The notes beneath the pieces were generated by a model. It had not been told where the DNA came from and did no database searches. It saw nothing but the letters and a program-made list of their open reading frames with translations. From assembly GCA_964036155.1 (NCBI GenBank), contig OZ038422.1:56939201-57003200 (forward strand): 64,000 nt of DNA, in the 5' to 3' direction. Shown piece by piece: positions 1-10,315 of the stretch (position 1 is its first letter; each line of letters starts with the position of its first letter). A program made the translations under genes and the position numbers. The stretch comes from Diploscapter coronatus. Taxonomy: Eukaryota > Nematoda > Chromadorea > Rhabditida > Rhabditidae.

Positions 1-822
1 CGAGTGAAGAGAGAAGAAAATAAACGGCAAAGCAATCGTGCGTGTCTGACCTTTCTTCCCGTGTGAAAATCCAATAACCAATTTTTCGTCTCGATTTCAA
101 GTAAAAATAACAATTTTACGTCAAAAATTTCATCATACTTTCATAAAATCGAAAAAGATGGTCGAAAATGAAATTCATCAGTGACAAATGCATAGCGATT
201 TTCGTATATGTTCGTTTGAGTTCGAATTTTCTATGACACTCTTTACATTAGCATCGAGAGATTATTGAACCCATTCCAATCCATCTTTTGCATCGCCTTG
301 CAAATCGGTAAAAAAAACATTCTGTTCGGTCCGAAATACACTTTTCCAGAAACACATGACTATGATAAAAACTATCTCATTACGCTCATGCGAAGACCAA
401 GAACAGACATCGAATAATGTAGAAATTGCGCAATTAAATTTGCTCAATTTGTTATTCGACTTTCGGTTTCATTATCTTGCTCATTTGTTAAAAGTCAAAA
501 CTGATTGAAAAGCTCTAAGTTCTAGACAATATACTCCAATATTTATCAACTTGGCCTACCTGTTCTAAAAATCAAAACTGAATGATAAGCTAACAAAGAT
601 GATAAAATGATGGAGATAAAATCTCGCTTCATCCAATCTGTTTCATGATTCTTGACTTCCAGATCGGTAAGAATATTCACACTTCTCGAAGCTCGATTAT
701 TCCAATTTAGTAAATTTTCGGCGAAAAAAATTAATTTTGACAAACTTGCTGAAATCGGCAGTGTAAAATGCATCATTTAAATTTTCTTACTTTCATAAAT
801 TACATTTATCGTTTTATTGCAG
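1..822. other. AT-rich stretch with no gene I can support
   Basis: I found no convincing exon here. Short open frames on the minus strand (262-447, 546-776) lack recognisable motifs and splice context. The stretch may hold introns or upstream exons of the possible plus-strand gene whose tail begins at 823. Confidence 0.4.
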
Positions 823-1042
823 GCGGCTTCTCAGAGTGGAGGTGAATGCGGTAACGAAGTAAGGCATGATCTTTTTTGCTATTTGTGATTTCGTGCTACA
901 ATGATTTATGCAAATTTAACAAATCTTGATCATTACTAATTTTCGCCAGATGCGACTATTTATTTCTTGCGAGTCTATCACTTTTATTCTGGTCCCCAAT
1001 TTCTTTCATGAAACAGAAAATAATTTCAAAGATGTTCCGTAA
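823..1042 (+). CDS. possible last two exons of an unrecognised plus-strand gene (partial)
   Basis: A 36-nt segment at 823-858 has a strong acceptor before it (TTTTATTGCAG) and a strong donor after it (GTAAGG). It reads AASQSGGECGNE. A second segment, 950-1042, follows the acceptor TTTTCGCCAG in the same phase and reads about 30 residues to a TAA stop (1040-1042). I could not identify upstream exons in 1-822, and the short peptide matches no family I know. The splice signals are the only real support. It could equally be untranslated sequence or chance. Confidence 0.2.
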
Positions 1043-2835
1043 ATATTCAGCCATTGACGTCAGTTCTCTGAATGGCGTAATGCAAGTATCAGCTCTATTT
1101 CTCTCACCTGTCGACTTCTATGCAAATGTATGTTTCTATTTTATCATCCAGCCAGAATAAGTGCATCAGTCTCATCTCTTCATTCATCACCGTTTTCTGT
1201 TCTGTCAATCTCCCATCGCCAGTTCTGTACAATTTGCGTCAAATGGACCGGTATTTGAGAGGCAAAGAAGCAAAGAAAAATAAAGATTCCGATTCCCCAA
1301 AGAGGCTTACTTTGTTACTCTCTTTCTATTTCTCACTCACCCCTAACTTTTTAACTCTTTCAATCTGGTTAACACACTCTTCCATAACTTTCATTTATTT
1401 TCAGATCACTTCACGCCTATTTTATGTATGAAGTTCTTAGTCGTTATAAATAATTTATCGTTTTTTTTTTTTAAATTATTTTTCATTAAAAAATCTATTA
1501 TATCGTTTGAAATCTTTGGTGTTACCTTTCTCAGTTTCCTGTCAAAATTTTAGCTCTAATGAAAATATGAATTTGCACTTCGGAAAGAGTTATGAGTTTA
1601 GAATTATTTTTACTATCCACAGTAAGATTCTTCCATATCAATACTTATTGTTAGACATGAATCAGTAATTGCTTGCAAAGACTATCGACTAGATCACAAA
1701 ATCGTACAATTCTTTTCGAATCTCGAAACTGTGACAGGAAGAATTGAATCGTCGTCCATCAAAATGACTGTCGAAAAGGGGTTGGTCAAATTCCGAGATC
1801 TGCAGAGATGCAGTGATAAGATAAACAGAGAGATTCAGTTCAGCGAACGATGTCCATTCCACTTCTGTCGTGGAAATTGTTATCCTTATCAATGCTGATG
1901 TTGTGTCAAATTGACAAATCTGTCACCTCCTCCCTCGGTCATTAGGTAGTTCTTGTGCTTACTCACCCTTTTGTCACTCTGTCATTGTTTACCGATCACC
2001 TGTCTATCGTAATCAATTCCCGTGTCAATTCCATGAATCGTCTTCACAGCATCCAACATCTCGTCGCACTCCACGTCATTTTCCTCTAATTCTTCAGTCG
2101 TTTTTGTGAGTGTTCAGATGGAGCGCACAGCCTCAGGCAGCCGTTTCGCAAATAGAGCAGAGAAAGAGGGAGAGAGAGGAAGAAGACAGACGAGGTTAAT
2201 CAGTGCAGTCAAACAAACGTCATCTATTCTCTTCACTATCGACGACTTGTTAGAAATATTAGTAGCCATTATCTTAGAAATCTATTATATTTTGAAAATG
2301 GGGGTCTAATTCGGTATCACATTGGCATAATTTGGCTTGGTCATAGTTATCTGCTTGATTCTGGTTTATTTTTTCAATATATATGACTTCTATTATCCCA
2401 AAAATGAAATTTATCAATCCTTTGTGATTAGTAATATTTCATAACTTTGATGACTAATCTAATCGATTTAACTTTTATTGATGGCGTTAATTGCCTCTAA
2501 TTAATCACTTCGATAAATGCTATCTTAGGAGATCCCTTCCATTCTCATTTGGCATCGAAAGCCATTTCATTTGCCCATAAAGTTCGTGAATAGGGCAGCT
2601 TCTGCTTCATTATCTCCAGTATCGATTAGGTCAGAGACAGATCGTAGTCGTCAATAGGTCGGTTGAGAACATTTACATTTGACTATACTTGACTGGAGAT
2701 CTCTGCTGCCTAATTCATTCCCCCAATTGCTATGTTCAGGTTGTGTTTCTGATGACATCTCGAGGATAGTTGCAGTTCTCTGACTGCTGCCTATTATTGA
2801 CATTTTGACTAATTTTGGAACTGAAATTGGGAAAG
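1043..2835. other. intergenic/5' region of the glutamate transporter, pyrimidine-rich on the + strand
   Basis: This 1.8 kb precedes the transporter start. Much of 1100-2105 is C/T-rich on the plus strand, as in the upstream regions of other genes here. A purine-rich patch lies at 2110-2215. Open frames at 1120-1431 and 2106-2309 are low-complexity and look like chance. The stretch may hold untranslated exons or promoter elements that I cannot define. Confidence 0.4.
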
Positions 2836-5800
2836 ATGAAGAAGGAAGACTTCACCGAGTTCTGCAAGGAGAATCCTCTCCTCGTAGGCACACTGCTCAG
2901 TGTAATTCTTGGTGTTTCACTAGGATTCGGCCTCAGACCACTCAACTTAAGTCAGGCAAGTAGCTAAAGTTGAACAATGTTCTAATGATTTTCCTTTTAT
3001 TTTTTCTTCAGGAAACTCTCCAACTGATCAACTTTCCGGGAGAAATTTTCATGCAAGTGTTGAAGATGATGATTCTTCCTCTCATATTTTCGTCTTTGAT
3101 TTCTGGTAATTGGACGTTAGATCGTTTGTACACTTCACACGTTGTTCACGAAATCACTCGATTCTTTATGTCTCATAAACTTTCTTAGGATGTGGAACAG
3201 ATATAACGCAGTTATAAAAATATGGGAAAAGATAGATGTGACTGAAAAAATCATATAAAATACTAAGTATCCATTTATAATTTATCATTTATTTTTGGAT
3301 GCAAATGTTCCTAATAATTATTTCCAAAGACAGCCAACGGGAATCAATTCTCGGGGGTGGAAGAAATGTGAGCATGTATGGTTTTACCCATTTTCCATTT
3401 TCGGCTAAACCTGGACATACAGGTGGCGCCACTTTTCCGAGCTTAGCCAAAAAATTTGAATTTTTAAAAAATGTTTTAGTTTTTTACATTGACTCCAAAA
3501 CTGAAAACCGTTTTCAATTTTCTTTGATCCGAAGTGTTTTATGCCCGAAAAGTCACAGGCTCAATGTTAAGAAAAACTTAGAACTTGGCTTTGCCACCGA
3601 TATGCCGAGAGTATACTGTAGCTGAAAAGTGGTTGAAACCATACATGTTCACATTTCTCCTACTGCCGAGAACTGATTTCCGTTGACCGTTTTTAGAAAT
3701 ACTTATTAGAAAAATTTGCACCCAAAAATAACTGGGAAATTATAAATGAACACCTTGTATTAATTCTTAGGTGTGCTATTCCAATAAATTTGCTATTCAG
3801 CTCTTGCTCAAATGGATGCGAAGGAATCTGGCCAAATGGGTCTCGCAACAGTCGTTTATTATCTACTTACAGCTGTTCTGGCCACTCTGGTATAGTTTCA
3901 GTCTTTGCGCATTTTCAACTGTTCAAATTCAGCTAGGGATATTCCTTGTGATGATTATTCATCCAGGAGATCCTTTAAGTAAAGGCCAAAATTTGCCAGA
4001 ACTTCCGGAAGACAGTGATATTTCGCCTCTTGACACATTTCTCGACCTCGTTAGGTTCGCTGCACTTGCTTAAAAATGATATATAAACTGATTTATTCAG
4101 GAACATGTTCCCTACCAATATGATTCAGGGTATGAATGTTATAGCTGTTAAACTATGGAGAAGTGTCATCATTTTTACGACAACATCAATATGACGGCAT
4201 GACTTCCAGCAAATTACGCAAATTTTTTAATAGAAAATCGTGCCGTTGCATTGTAGAAAGAGTCTGCAGTCCATGTTGTCTGCCGTCATTTTATACCTAC
4301 CCATTTTAACTTTTTTGAGAACAATTATGATAAGCTAGGTCAAAGTTAGTGACATTAACAAGTTATCCAAGAATATTATTTTAGCGACGTTTCAACGGGT
4401 TCGAACTCACTATGTAAAAGAACGGAAACCGATCATAAAAAATGGAAGTTATGAATTTGTGGTGAAGCGAGTGACGAGTATGACAAAGGGAATGAATGTG
4501 CTTGGTAAGAAAAATAGCTTTAAAGAACTTAGATAATTGTACAGGTATAATTGTGTTCTGCACTGGATTCGGCATCGTCATCTCTCAATTAGGAGAGCGT
4601 GCTCGCATTGTCGTTGAATTCTTCGTTATCCTGGATGCAGTCATCATGCGTTGGGTCACTACTCTCATGTGGTTTGTTTTGCTGAATTCACGTCAATCAG
4701 CAGATGAAAACGAGTAATTAAATTAAAGGACTGCACCATTGGGAATAACCTGTCTGATTTGTGGAAATCTACTGGAATTGGAGGATTTATCTGATATGGC
4801 TACCGTTTTAGCATTGTGAGATCGCGAATTGTTAGACTGTGAGTATCGATTAACTTGCAGATATGTATTGACAGTGCTAACCGGCCTAATTCTGCATTGC
4901 ATTGTCTCCGTACCGCTTCTCTATTTCTTGATCACAAGAAACAACCCTCTTCTGGTTGCGAAGGGAATGATGCAGGCCATTGTCACTGGATTTGGTACTG
5001 CATCTGGGTAGGATATTTGATTGAATGGAACAAAACTGAATAAAATCGCAAAAAATCGAAATCGAAGTTCAAATTTTTAAAGATTCTGTTTCCGAAGCTA
5101 AGAGATTGGAGACTTAGCTGAAGAAATGAGCTACTAGAAATAGTATCCACTCTAGAGAAATACTTGGGTATCATGAGTCGAAACTTCGTTCAGCTCATGA
5201 TTTAAGCCGAAGGATAGGAAAAAAGTGAAATAAAATAACATTTGATTATTCTTGTGTTATCGAGAAGAAAGAGATGAGAGGGGGCTGACTTCAATAAAGG
5301 GCTTAGGTTCGATAGAGATAAGTTGAACACCAAACATTGGACTTATATTGATAAAGGGGAAAAACTAGGTCCGCCAGAACATAGTTACAATTGGATAAGA
5401 TTTTAAATTGCAGAGGTGCAACACTTCCAATCTCGATGCAATGTCTGGAAGAGAACTGCAAAGTGGACAGACGAATTTCGAGATTTGTCCTGCCTTTGGG
5501 AAGTACCATCAACATGGACGGAAATGCACTTTATGAGGCCGTGGCTGTGATCTTCATTGCACAACTCAACAATGTCGATTTGTCTATTTCCGAAGTTATC
5601 ACTATTAGGTTCGAATGCTGGTCATAAGGTGTAGTGAACATTAGTAATCTAGCATCACAGCGACTGTAGCTTCAATCGGACTTGGCAGTGTCCCTGCCGG
5701 TTTAGTTTCGATCTTTCTAATTCTCAACACAGTCGGGCTTCCAGTTAAGGATGTACCCATGTTGCTGACAGTCGATTGGCTATTGTAAGACAATTATCAC

Positions 5801-6539
5801 AATTATTCATCTGTATTCATTTACCTTGCTTTAGAGATCGAGTCCGAACAGCAGTAAATTTGTTAGGAGATGGCTATGCAGCTGCAACTGTGCAGCACCT
5901 ATTGAAGGCATAGATAAAATTCATGCTGAGAGGAAATTTTGAAGTATTTTAGGAGAAGCTGGAAGTAATTGATTCAAAGAACGATTTCCGAGCAGAAATC
6001 AAGGAGGAAATCGAATTGCTCAAATCGGCTTCTGTCAGCAGAAGACCATCTATTTCTGCCTCAGAATATTCCAGAGAAGTAAGAGGTGTTTTAAAAAATG
6101 CTGATCAGCAAAGAAATGAAATCGTGAATTTGAAAAAATAAATTGAATCGGAGCAGAATATATTCCAAAATCGTTAGAATAGGAACCAACAAGGGACTAA
6201 ATACTAATAAGATTAATCTCCAAATTTTTGGACTTACGAAATATCGGAATTACGCTTCATTTTTTCGAAATATAAATAGGAACGAAGTTCCACTTGTCAA
6301 TGCAATGACTTTCCAAAAAACCAAAATGTCGTTTTACGAGAGTCACTTATTATCATAAAATCTTAATCTATCTTTTATAAAAATCAGCTATGTTCAATTT
6401 GTAGATCTACTTTAACGCCCTAGCCACTCAAGCCAATTCCCGAATTGGTTCTCGCCGTCCGTCGTTCAATTTGAGTTGGCGAAATGTATTGGAACCTCCT
6501 CAAGGATATGCCCCACTGCCGAAAGTTGAAGATGTTTAA
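2836..6539 (+). CDS. excitatory amino acid (glutamate) transporter, EAAT/SLC1 family
   Basis: A sodium-coupled glutamate transporter of the plasma membrane that clears transmitter. I read 14 exons: 2836-2955, 3012-3105, 3801-3889, 3933-4054, 4101-4129, 4385-4504, 4545-4671, 4729-4815, 4861-5007, 5414-5608, 5653-5784, 5835-5907, 5953-6078 and 6405-6539, giving 531 aa, the usual family length. Hallmarks visible are [18 protein letters not shown], the DAKESGQMG loop, [18 protein letters not shown] (re-entrant loop), [19 protein letters not shown] with the NMDG sodium/substrate motif, and [20 protein letters not shown]. An in-frame stop at 2806-2808 makes 2836 the first ATG. The tail ends KVEDV, which could be a class III PDZ ligand. 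Introns 1 and 12 need GC donors (CAG|GCAAGT and AAG|GCATAG). Intron 2 carries a 495-bp foldback element. C. elegans GLT genes are the likely relatives, but I cannot say which. Confidence 0.95.
3263..3757. mobile_element. foldback/MITE-like element with about 150-bp inverted arms, in transporter intron 2
   Basis: The left arm (about 3263-3410) and right arm (about 3610-3757) are imperfect inverted copies. For example, GAAATGTGAGCATGTATGG at about 3363-3381 matches the reverse complement of CCATACATGTTCACATTTC near 3639. The outer ends read CTAAGTATCCATTTAT and, inverted, CAAGGTGTTCATTTAT, and both are flanked by TA, as expected for a Tc1/mariner-type target duplication. It ends about 43 bp before the exon 3 acceptor. 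The 108-codon open frame inside it has no protein signature. Confidence 0.8.
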
Positions 6540-7193
6540 ATTGTTTATATATTTTATATTATGTTATTTTCTAAAATTATTTGGGGCCTAAATTTGCCAA
6601 ATTCACTCTATACCTTCATAGTTTCTATCACTATTTGGTCAAATTAAACTGGTAAATATTTGTATCGCATACATTCGTTTACTATCAAATGTACTGCAAG
6701 ACATTGTTTGCATCATAATCTAGTCATTGCTTTGTGATAGTTTTAATCTTTAGAATCAATATGATAATCTATAAATTTATTAATGCTCAACAAAAATGTT
6801 ATAATTTCATTCATAAGTAAGGCAAATACATAACGATTTTGCTTATCGCAAGGTGCACTTTTTCGTCTGAAATGAATCAACTCAATTTTAATCACAGTAA
6901 TAATCTGACAGGTTAGAAATTCGAACAGACAATAGGCTGAAATTAGATCTACAGAGAAATTCATGAAATGTAGCTGAAATATATATTTGTCTGAAAGGCG
7001 AATGAGTAGTTCTGATAAGTTGTATAGGGTTCTAAAATTAAGAAAAGAATATAAATGGACTATGTTTCTGACTGGCAACACACCCAATGTGTTATCGATA
7101 GAGCTGATGTGTAAATAGTATGTGCATTTGATATTTGATTTGACTTGTTAAAACTCTAGTTCTCAATCATAAAGAATTAGCAGCAGTATTGTT
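6540..7193. other. gap between the convergent transporter and Egalitarian genes
   Basis: AT-rich spacer between two convergent 3' ends. The minus-strand open frame 6743-7087 shows no domain and no splice support. It probably holds both 3' untranslated regions. Confidence 0.5.
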
Positions 7194-10100
7194 TTACTCG
7201 TAATAGACTTGGAGCACTTGGATTTCGCCCGTCGAAAATGTTTGAGTCGAAGCATCGGCCATTTTGCGAGTAGGGCCCATCGAATAGGCAGCAGATTGGA
7301 CGGAGGCTGGACCGAGGGGGTGATAGTTGGACGGGGGCTGGGAATACGCTGACGGAGGCGCGCCTGCACGACGCATCGATGAACGAAATGGAGACGAGGG
7401 AGAGAATGGAGGAGGAAAGTTGGGTGAAGCCAACAACACCTGAAGAGATAAAACTATTTTTCTACAGTAATTACTATTATGATTACTTCGAGACACTTAT
7501 CCTCGAATAATCCTCGCAAGTGAACAGGAATGAGATTGTAGAGGGTTTGATAGAGAGCGGAAATGAGGCAGTAACATTCTTCGACCACTGTCAGCAGGAA
7601 TTCGTCAGAAATAGGACGGACACTCCAGCTGCAATCAATGTTCGTGTAGTAATTGGATGTGTGATAACGAATTACTTTGGACTCTGCGTCATTTTCCTGG
7701 GAGTGACATCACTGAGCATGATGGACTGGGGATAGTAGACTCTCTGCAGGTTGAGGAATGTGATTGGACGCATTTCGTGCAGAGGCTTGCCGAATTTCTC
7801 GTGTTGTAAAATCGCATGAGCTACCTAATATCAATAATCATAAATGATCAAACTGATTGCCTCATCTACCTGCGTATCGAAAACATTTCGCATTAGAACA
7901 GCGTATTTATGAGCCAATAGTGACGCTACTCTTCTTGCGTCATGCATTACCTAATGAAAATTAAAATAGGTTGAGGAAAATGTGTAAATCTCCATACTTT
8001 GACGACTTTGTCACTCTTGAGCAACTCCTTCAAGCCACTCTCCATAATAATCACATCGCTGGAGGCCAAATCAAACACTCCAATTTGGGAGTTTGTTGCA
8101 ATCACGGCTACAAAGTCTCTTCATACGATATCATTTAATGCAATTGTAAATACCGAGTGAAAGAAAGACCTCCCCATCAACTCCGACTGTGACCGTCTTA
8201 AAATCCAGGCCGATAACCTTCCTCTCCTGATTATTCACGTCTTGCCAGATCCTCTCCACCAATTCCTAGATATATCAATTATAAAAGTGTTCACTCCTGC
8301 ACTCTTCTCACTTGTGCAGGTTTAAGTGCCTTGACAAAGTAGATTCTGCTGAGAGCATTCTGATCGAGTGGGAACATCGTGTTGTTATTCGACTCATTGT
8401 CTCCTTCATCCGAACCATTCTCAGAGCCATCTTCGGGGCGATTCTTTACCAACGAGACCTGTAAGAAATTCAGTTTGCTAGCGCACAGAATTTGAAAAAA
8501 AAATGCATGATATTTGGCATTCTTTGTCTGACTAGTTTAGAGAACCTAAATCAGGGGGTGCGGAATAAACATTTTGAAAATTTCGGAATCGAAGCCAGAA
8601 TTCAAGTTTTTTGTGACCCCGAAAACGGAATCGGAATTCCGAGGTCCAAAAATAAACGAATGGGATTTTTTTCGGAATCTGAATTGAAATATTAGCTTAA
8701 ACATTGAAAAATCGCTCAAATTTATAATTAGACTGGTTTTAACGTTAGTAAGTGCTAAATACATCATTTCTGAAGTTTCTTAAATCAAAGCTGAGCAAAT
8801 TTTAATCTCCAAAATTTTGTTTAAATCTTGGGAAAAATGACCTGATGCGGAATTGAAATTTCCGAGGTCGGAATCAGAATTCCGTACACCCTTGACTGAT
8901 ATCAATGAACATTAAAGAAATGCTGTAACTAGCATGTCCTACAGGTATTTCAAGTTTCATCATATCATTTCATTTAGAGCGAACTAATGACTCGTATAAA
9001 ATTTGATGTGCCAATTTTTCTAGTATTCCAACTAAGTGATTTATTTACCTTGTTACTTCGAATGAAGAAAAGCCCTCGATTGAGTTTGAGGAATTGAAGC
9101 AGTTCTTTCGGATTAGTAGCCACATCCTGTCTGACTGTGTGGGAAAATCGCTGACAGAAACGTTGGTAAAACGCATCCAGAGCAATAGGCTGATCTTCAT
9201 TCTGAATTTCTTTCGTGAACACGATGTTTTTTTATCGAGTTAATGAAAAATTGTGTGAGCATCTAAAGATAATATTGCTCACTTGCTCTAGAACGTTCTT
9301 CAGATACTCAACAGCAGCTTGCTTTGCTTTGACACCGGCCAGTGGCTTGCCCTCATCATCCAACTCAATCGAGCTCTCATCAGGCTCAGGCATATCCTAC
9401 AATTCAATAATATTCGTTGGTTACTTTTTATGCTAGTCGACCTTTAATCTGACTCGATCTCCTTCCACCACAAAGTGTTCTACCTGTGACTGTAGAAATT
9501 CACAGAACTCTTTGAGATGTCTGCCAGAAACAAGCCGTACTTCAGGCGCTGCTTGAGAACGATGACCAAGCAAGGACTTGATCTGAAATAATACGAATTT
9601 TATACTGAATATTCATAGAAATTGCACAATGTTAGATTTATAGACAATTACTCTACCTGAAGTTCAGGTCCGAACTTATTCAATTTGTTGACGAAGAACT
9701 CAACTGCTTCCCTCTCATAGTCTCTGTTCCTAGTCGCTGAATTGAGCAGTGGATTGTTCTTGGCTGTCATGTCCCCAAATCCATTCAGAATAACCTCCAA
9801 ATTAAACGTTATCCTTAAGAACTGTTCAATTTTCCAACTTGATCTCCCTCGATCGTAAATAGAGAAGGATGAGCTTGTAGGAATTCAGTCAATCCTTCTT
9901 GCGTCGTTCCGACAGCGTTGCGCATTTCTTCCGTGAACCTAAAGAAGCTAGATCATTTTTCAAATTTATTTATATTCATAGCATTTTTTTTTCAGAAAAT
10001 AGTCACAAAAGTCCGTTTTATTATTTTAAAATTGCTAAAATTTTTGTTTATCGTATGAGGATAGATGTATGATATGAACTCAAAATGGTGCAGGATAGAA

Positions 10101-10315
10101 AAAAAAAACCAAGAGTCAAAATATCATCAGAATGAATTATCCATATTCTAGTATTTTTGAAGTTAAATAGTTCTATGAAACCTTCTGCGTAAAAATTGTC
10201 AAGCTTACCCTCTAGCTCCAAACTGGCAGCTGAGATCGTGAATGGTCCTCTTTCCACTCTTCTGCATCAGATGGTCCATGAAAAAGAGCAGAGCCATATT
10301 CTTCGCCTCATCCAT
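7194..10315 (-). CDS. Egalitarian-like protein: RNA/dynein adaptor with a 3'-5' exonuclease-type fold
   Basis: Egalitarian links localised RNAs to dynein through BicD and dynein light chain. Thirteen exons give 579 aa: 10209-10315, 9839-9938, 9657-9794, 9442-9582, 9283-9396, 9049-9201, 8312-8458, 8154-8265, 7998-8107, 7870-7950, 7676-7824, 7487-7628 and 7194-7439. The N-terminus (ALLFFMDHLM, TIHDLSCQFGARGFTEEMR) matches the fly family. Three related modules of about 65 residues follow one another, then an exonuclease-like domain (VIGLDFKTVTVG, VVKVMHDARR, MRNVFDTQVAHAILQ). The first active-site motif reads D-F-K where D-x-E is expected, so catalysis is doubtful. A proline-rich tail ends with STQTFSTGE, a likely dynein light chain site. 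Fly Egalitarian is nearly twice as long. The donor of the second intron (GTTGGA) is weak. C. elegans egal-1 is the likely orthologue. Confidence 0.9.
8550..8900. repeat. inverted-repeat element with CGGAAT motifs in an Egalitarian intron
   Basis: It lies in the 590-bp intron 8459-9048. The left end, ATCAGGGGGTGCGGAAT, resembles the inverted right end (reverse complement ATCAGTCAAGGGTGTACGGAAT). The interior repeats CGGAAT, GGAATTCCG and CCGAGGTC motifs. I judge it a degenerate MITE or foldback, and no coding capacity is visible. Confidence 0.45.

Noticed and set aside
3299..3625. 108-codon plus-strand open frame
   Set aside because: It lies wholly inside the foldback element in transporter intron 2 and has no domain or splice support.
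3771..3800. Alternative acceptor AATTCTTAG at about 3770 for transporter exon 3
   Set aside because: It leads to an in-frame stop within five codons. The acceptor at 3800 gives the family sequence [16 protein letters not shown] with correct length.
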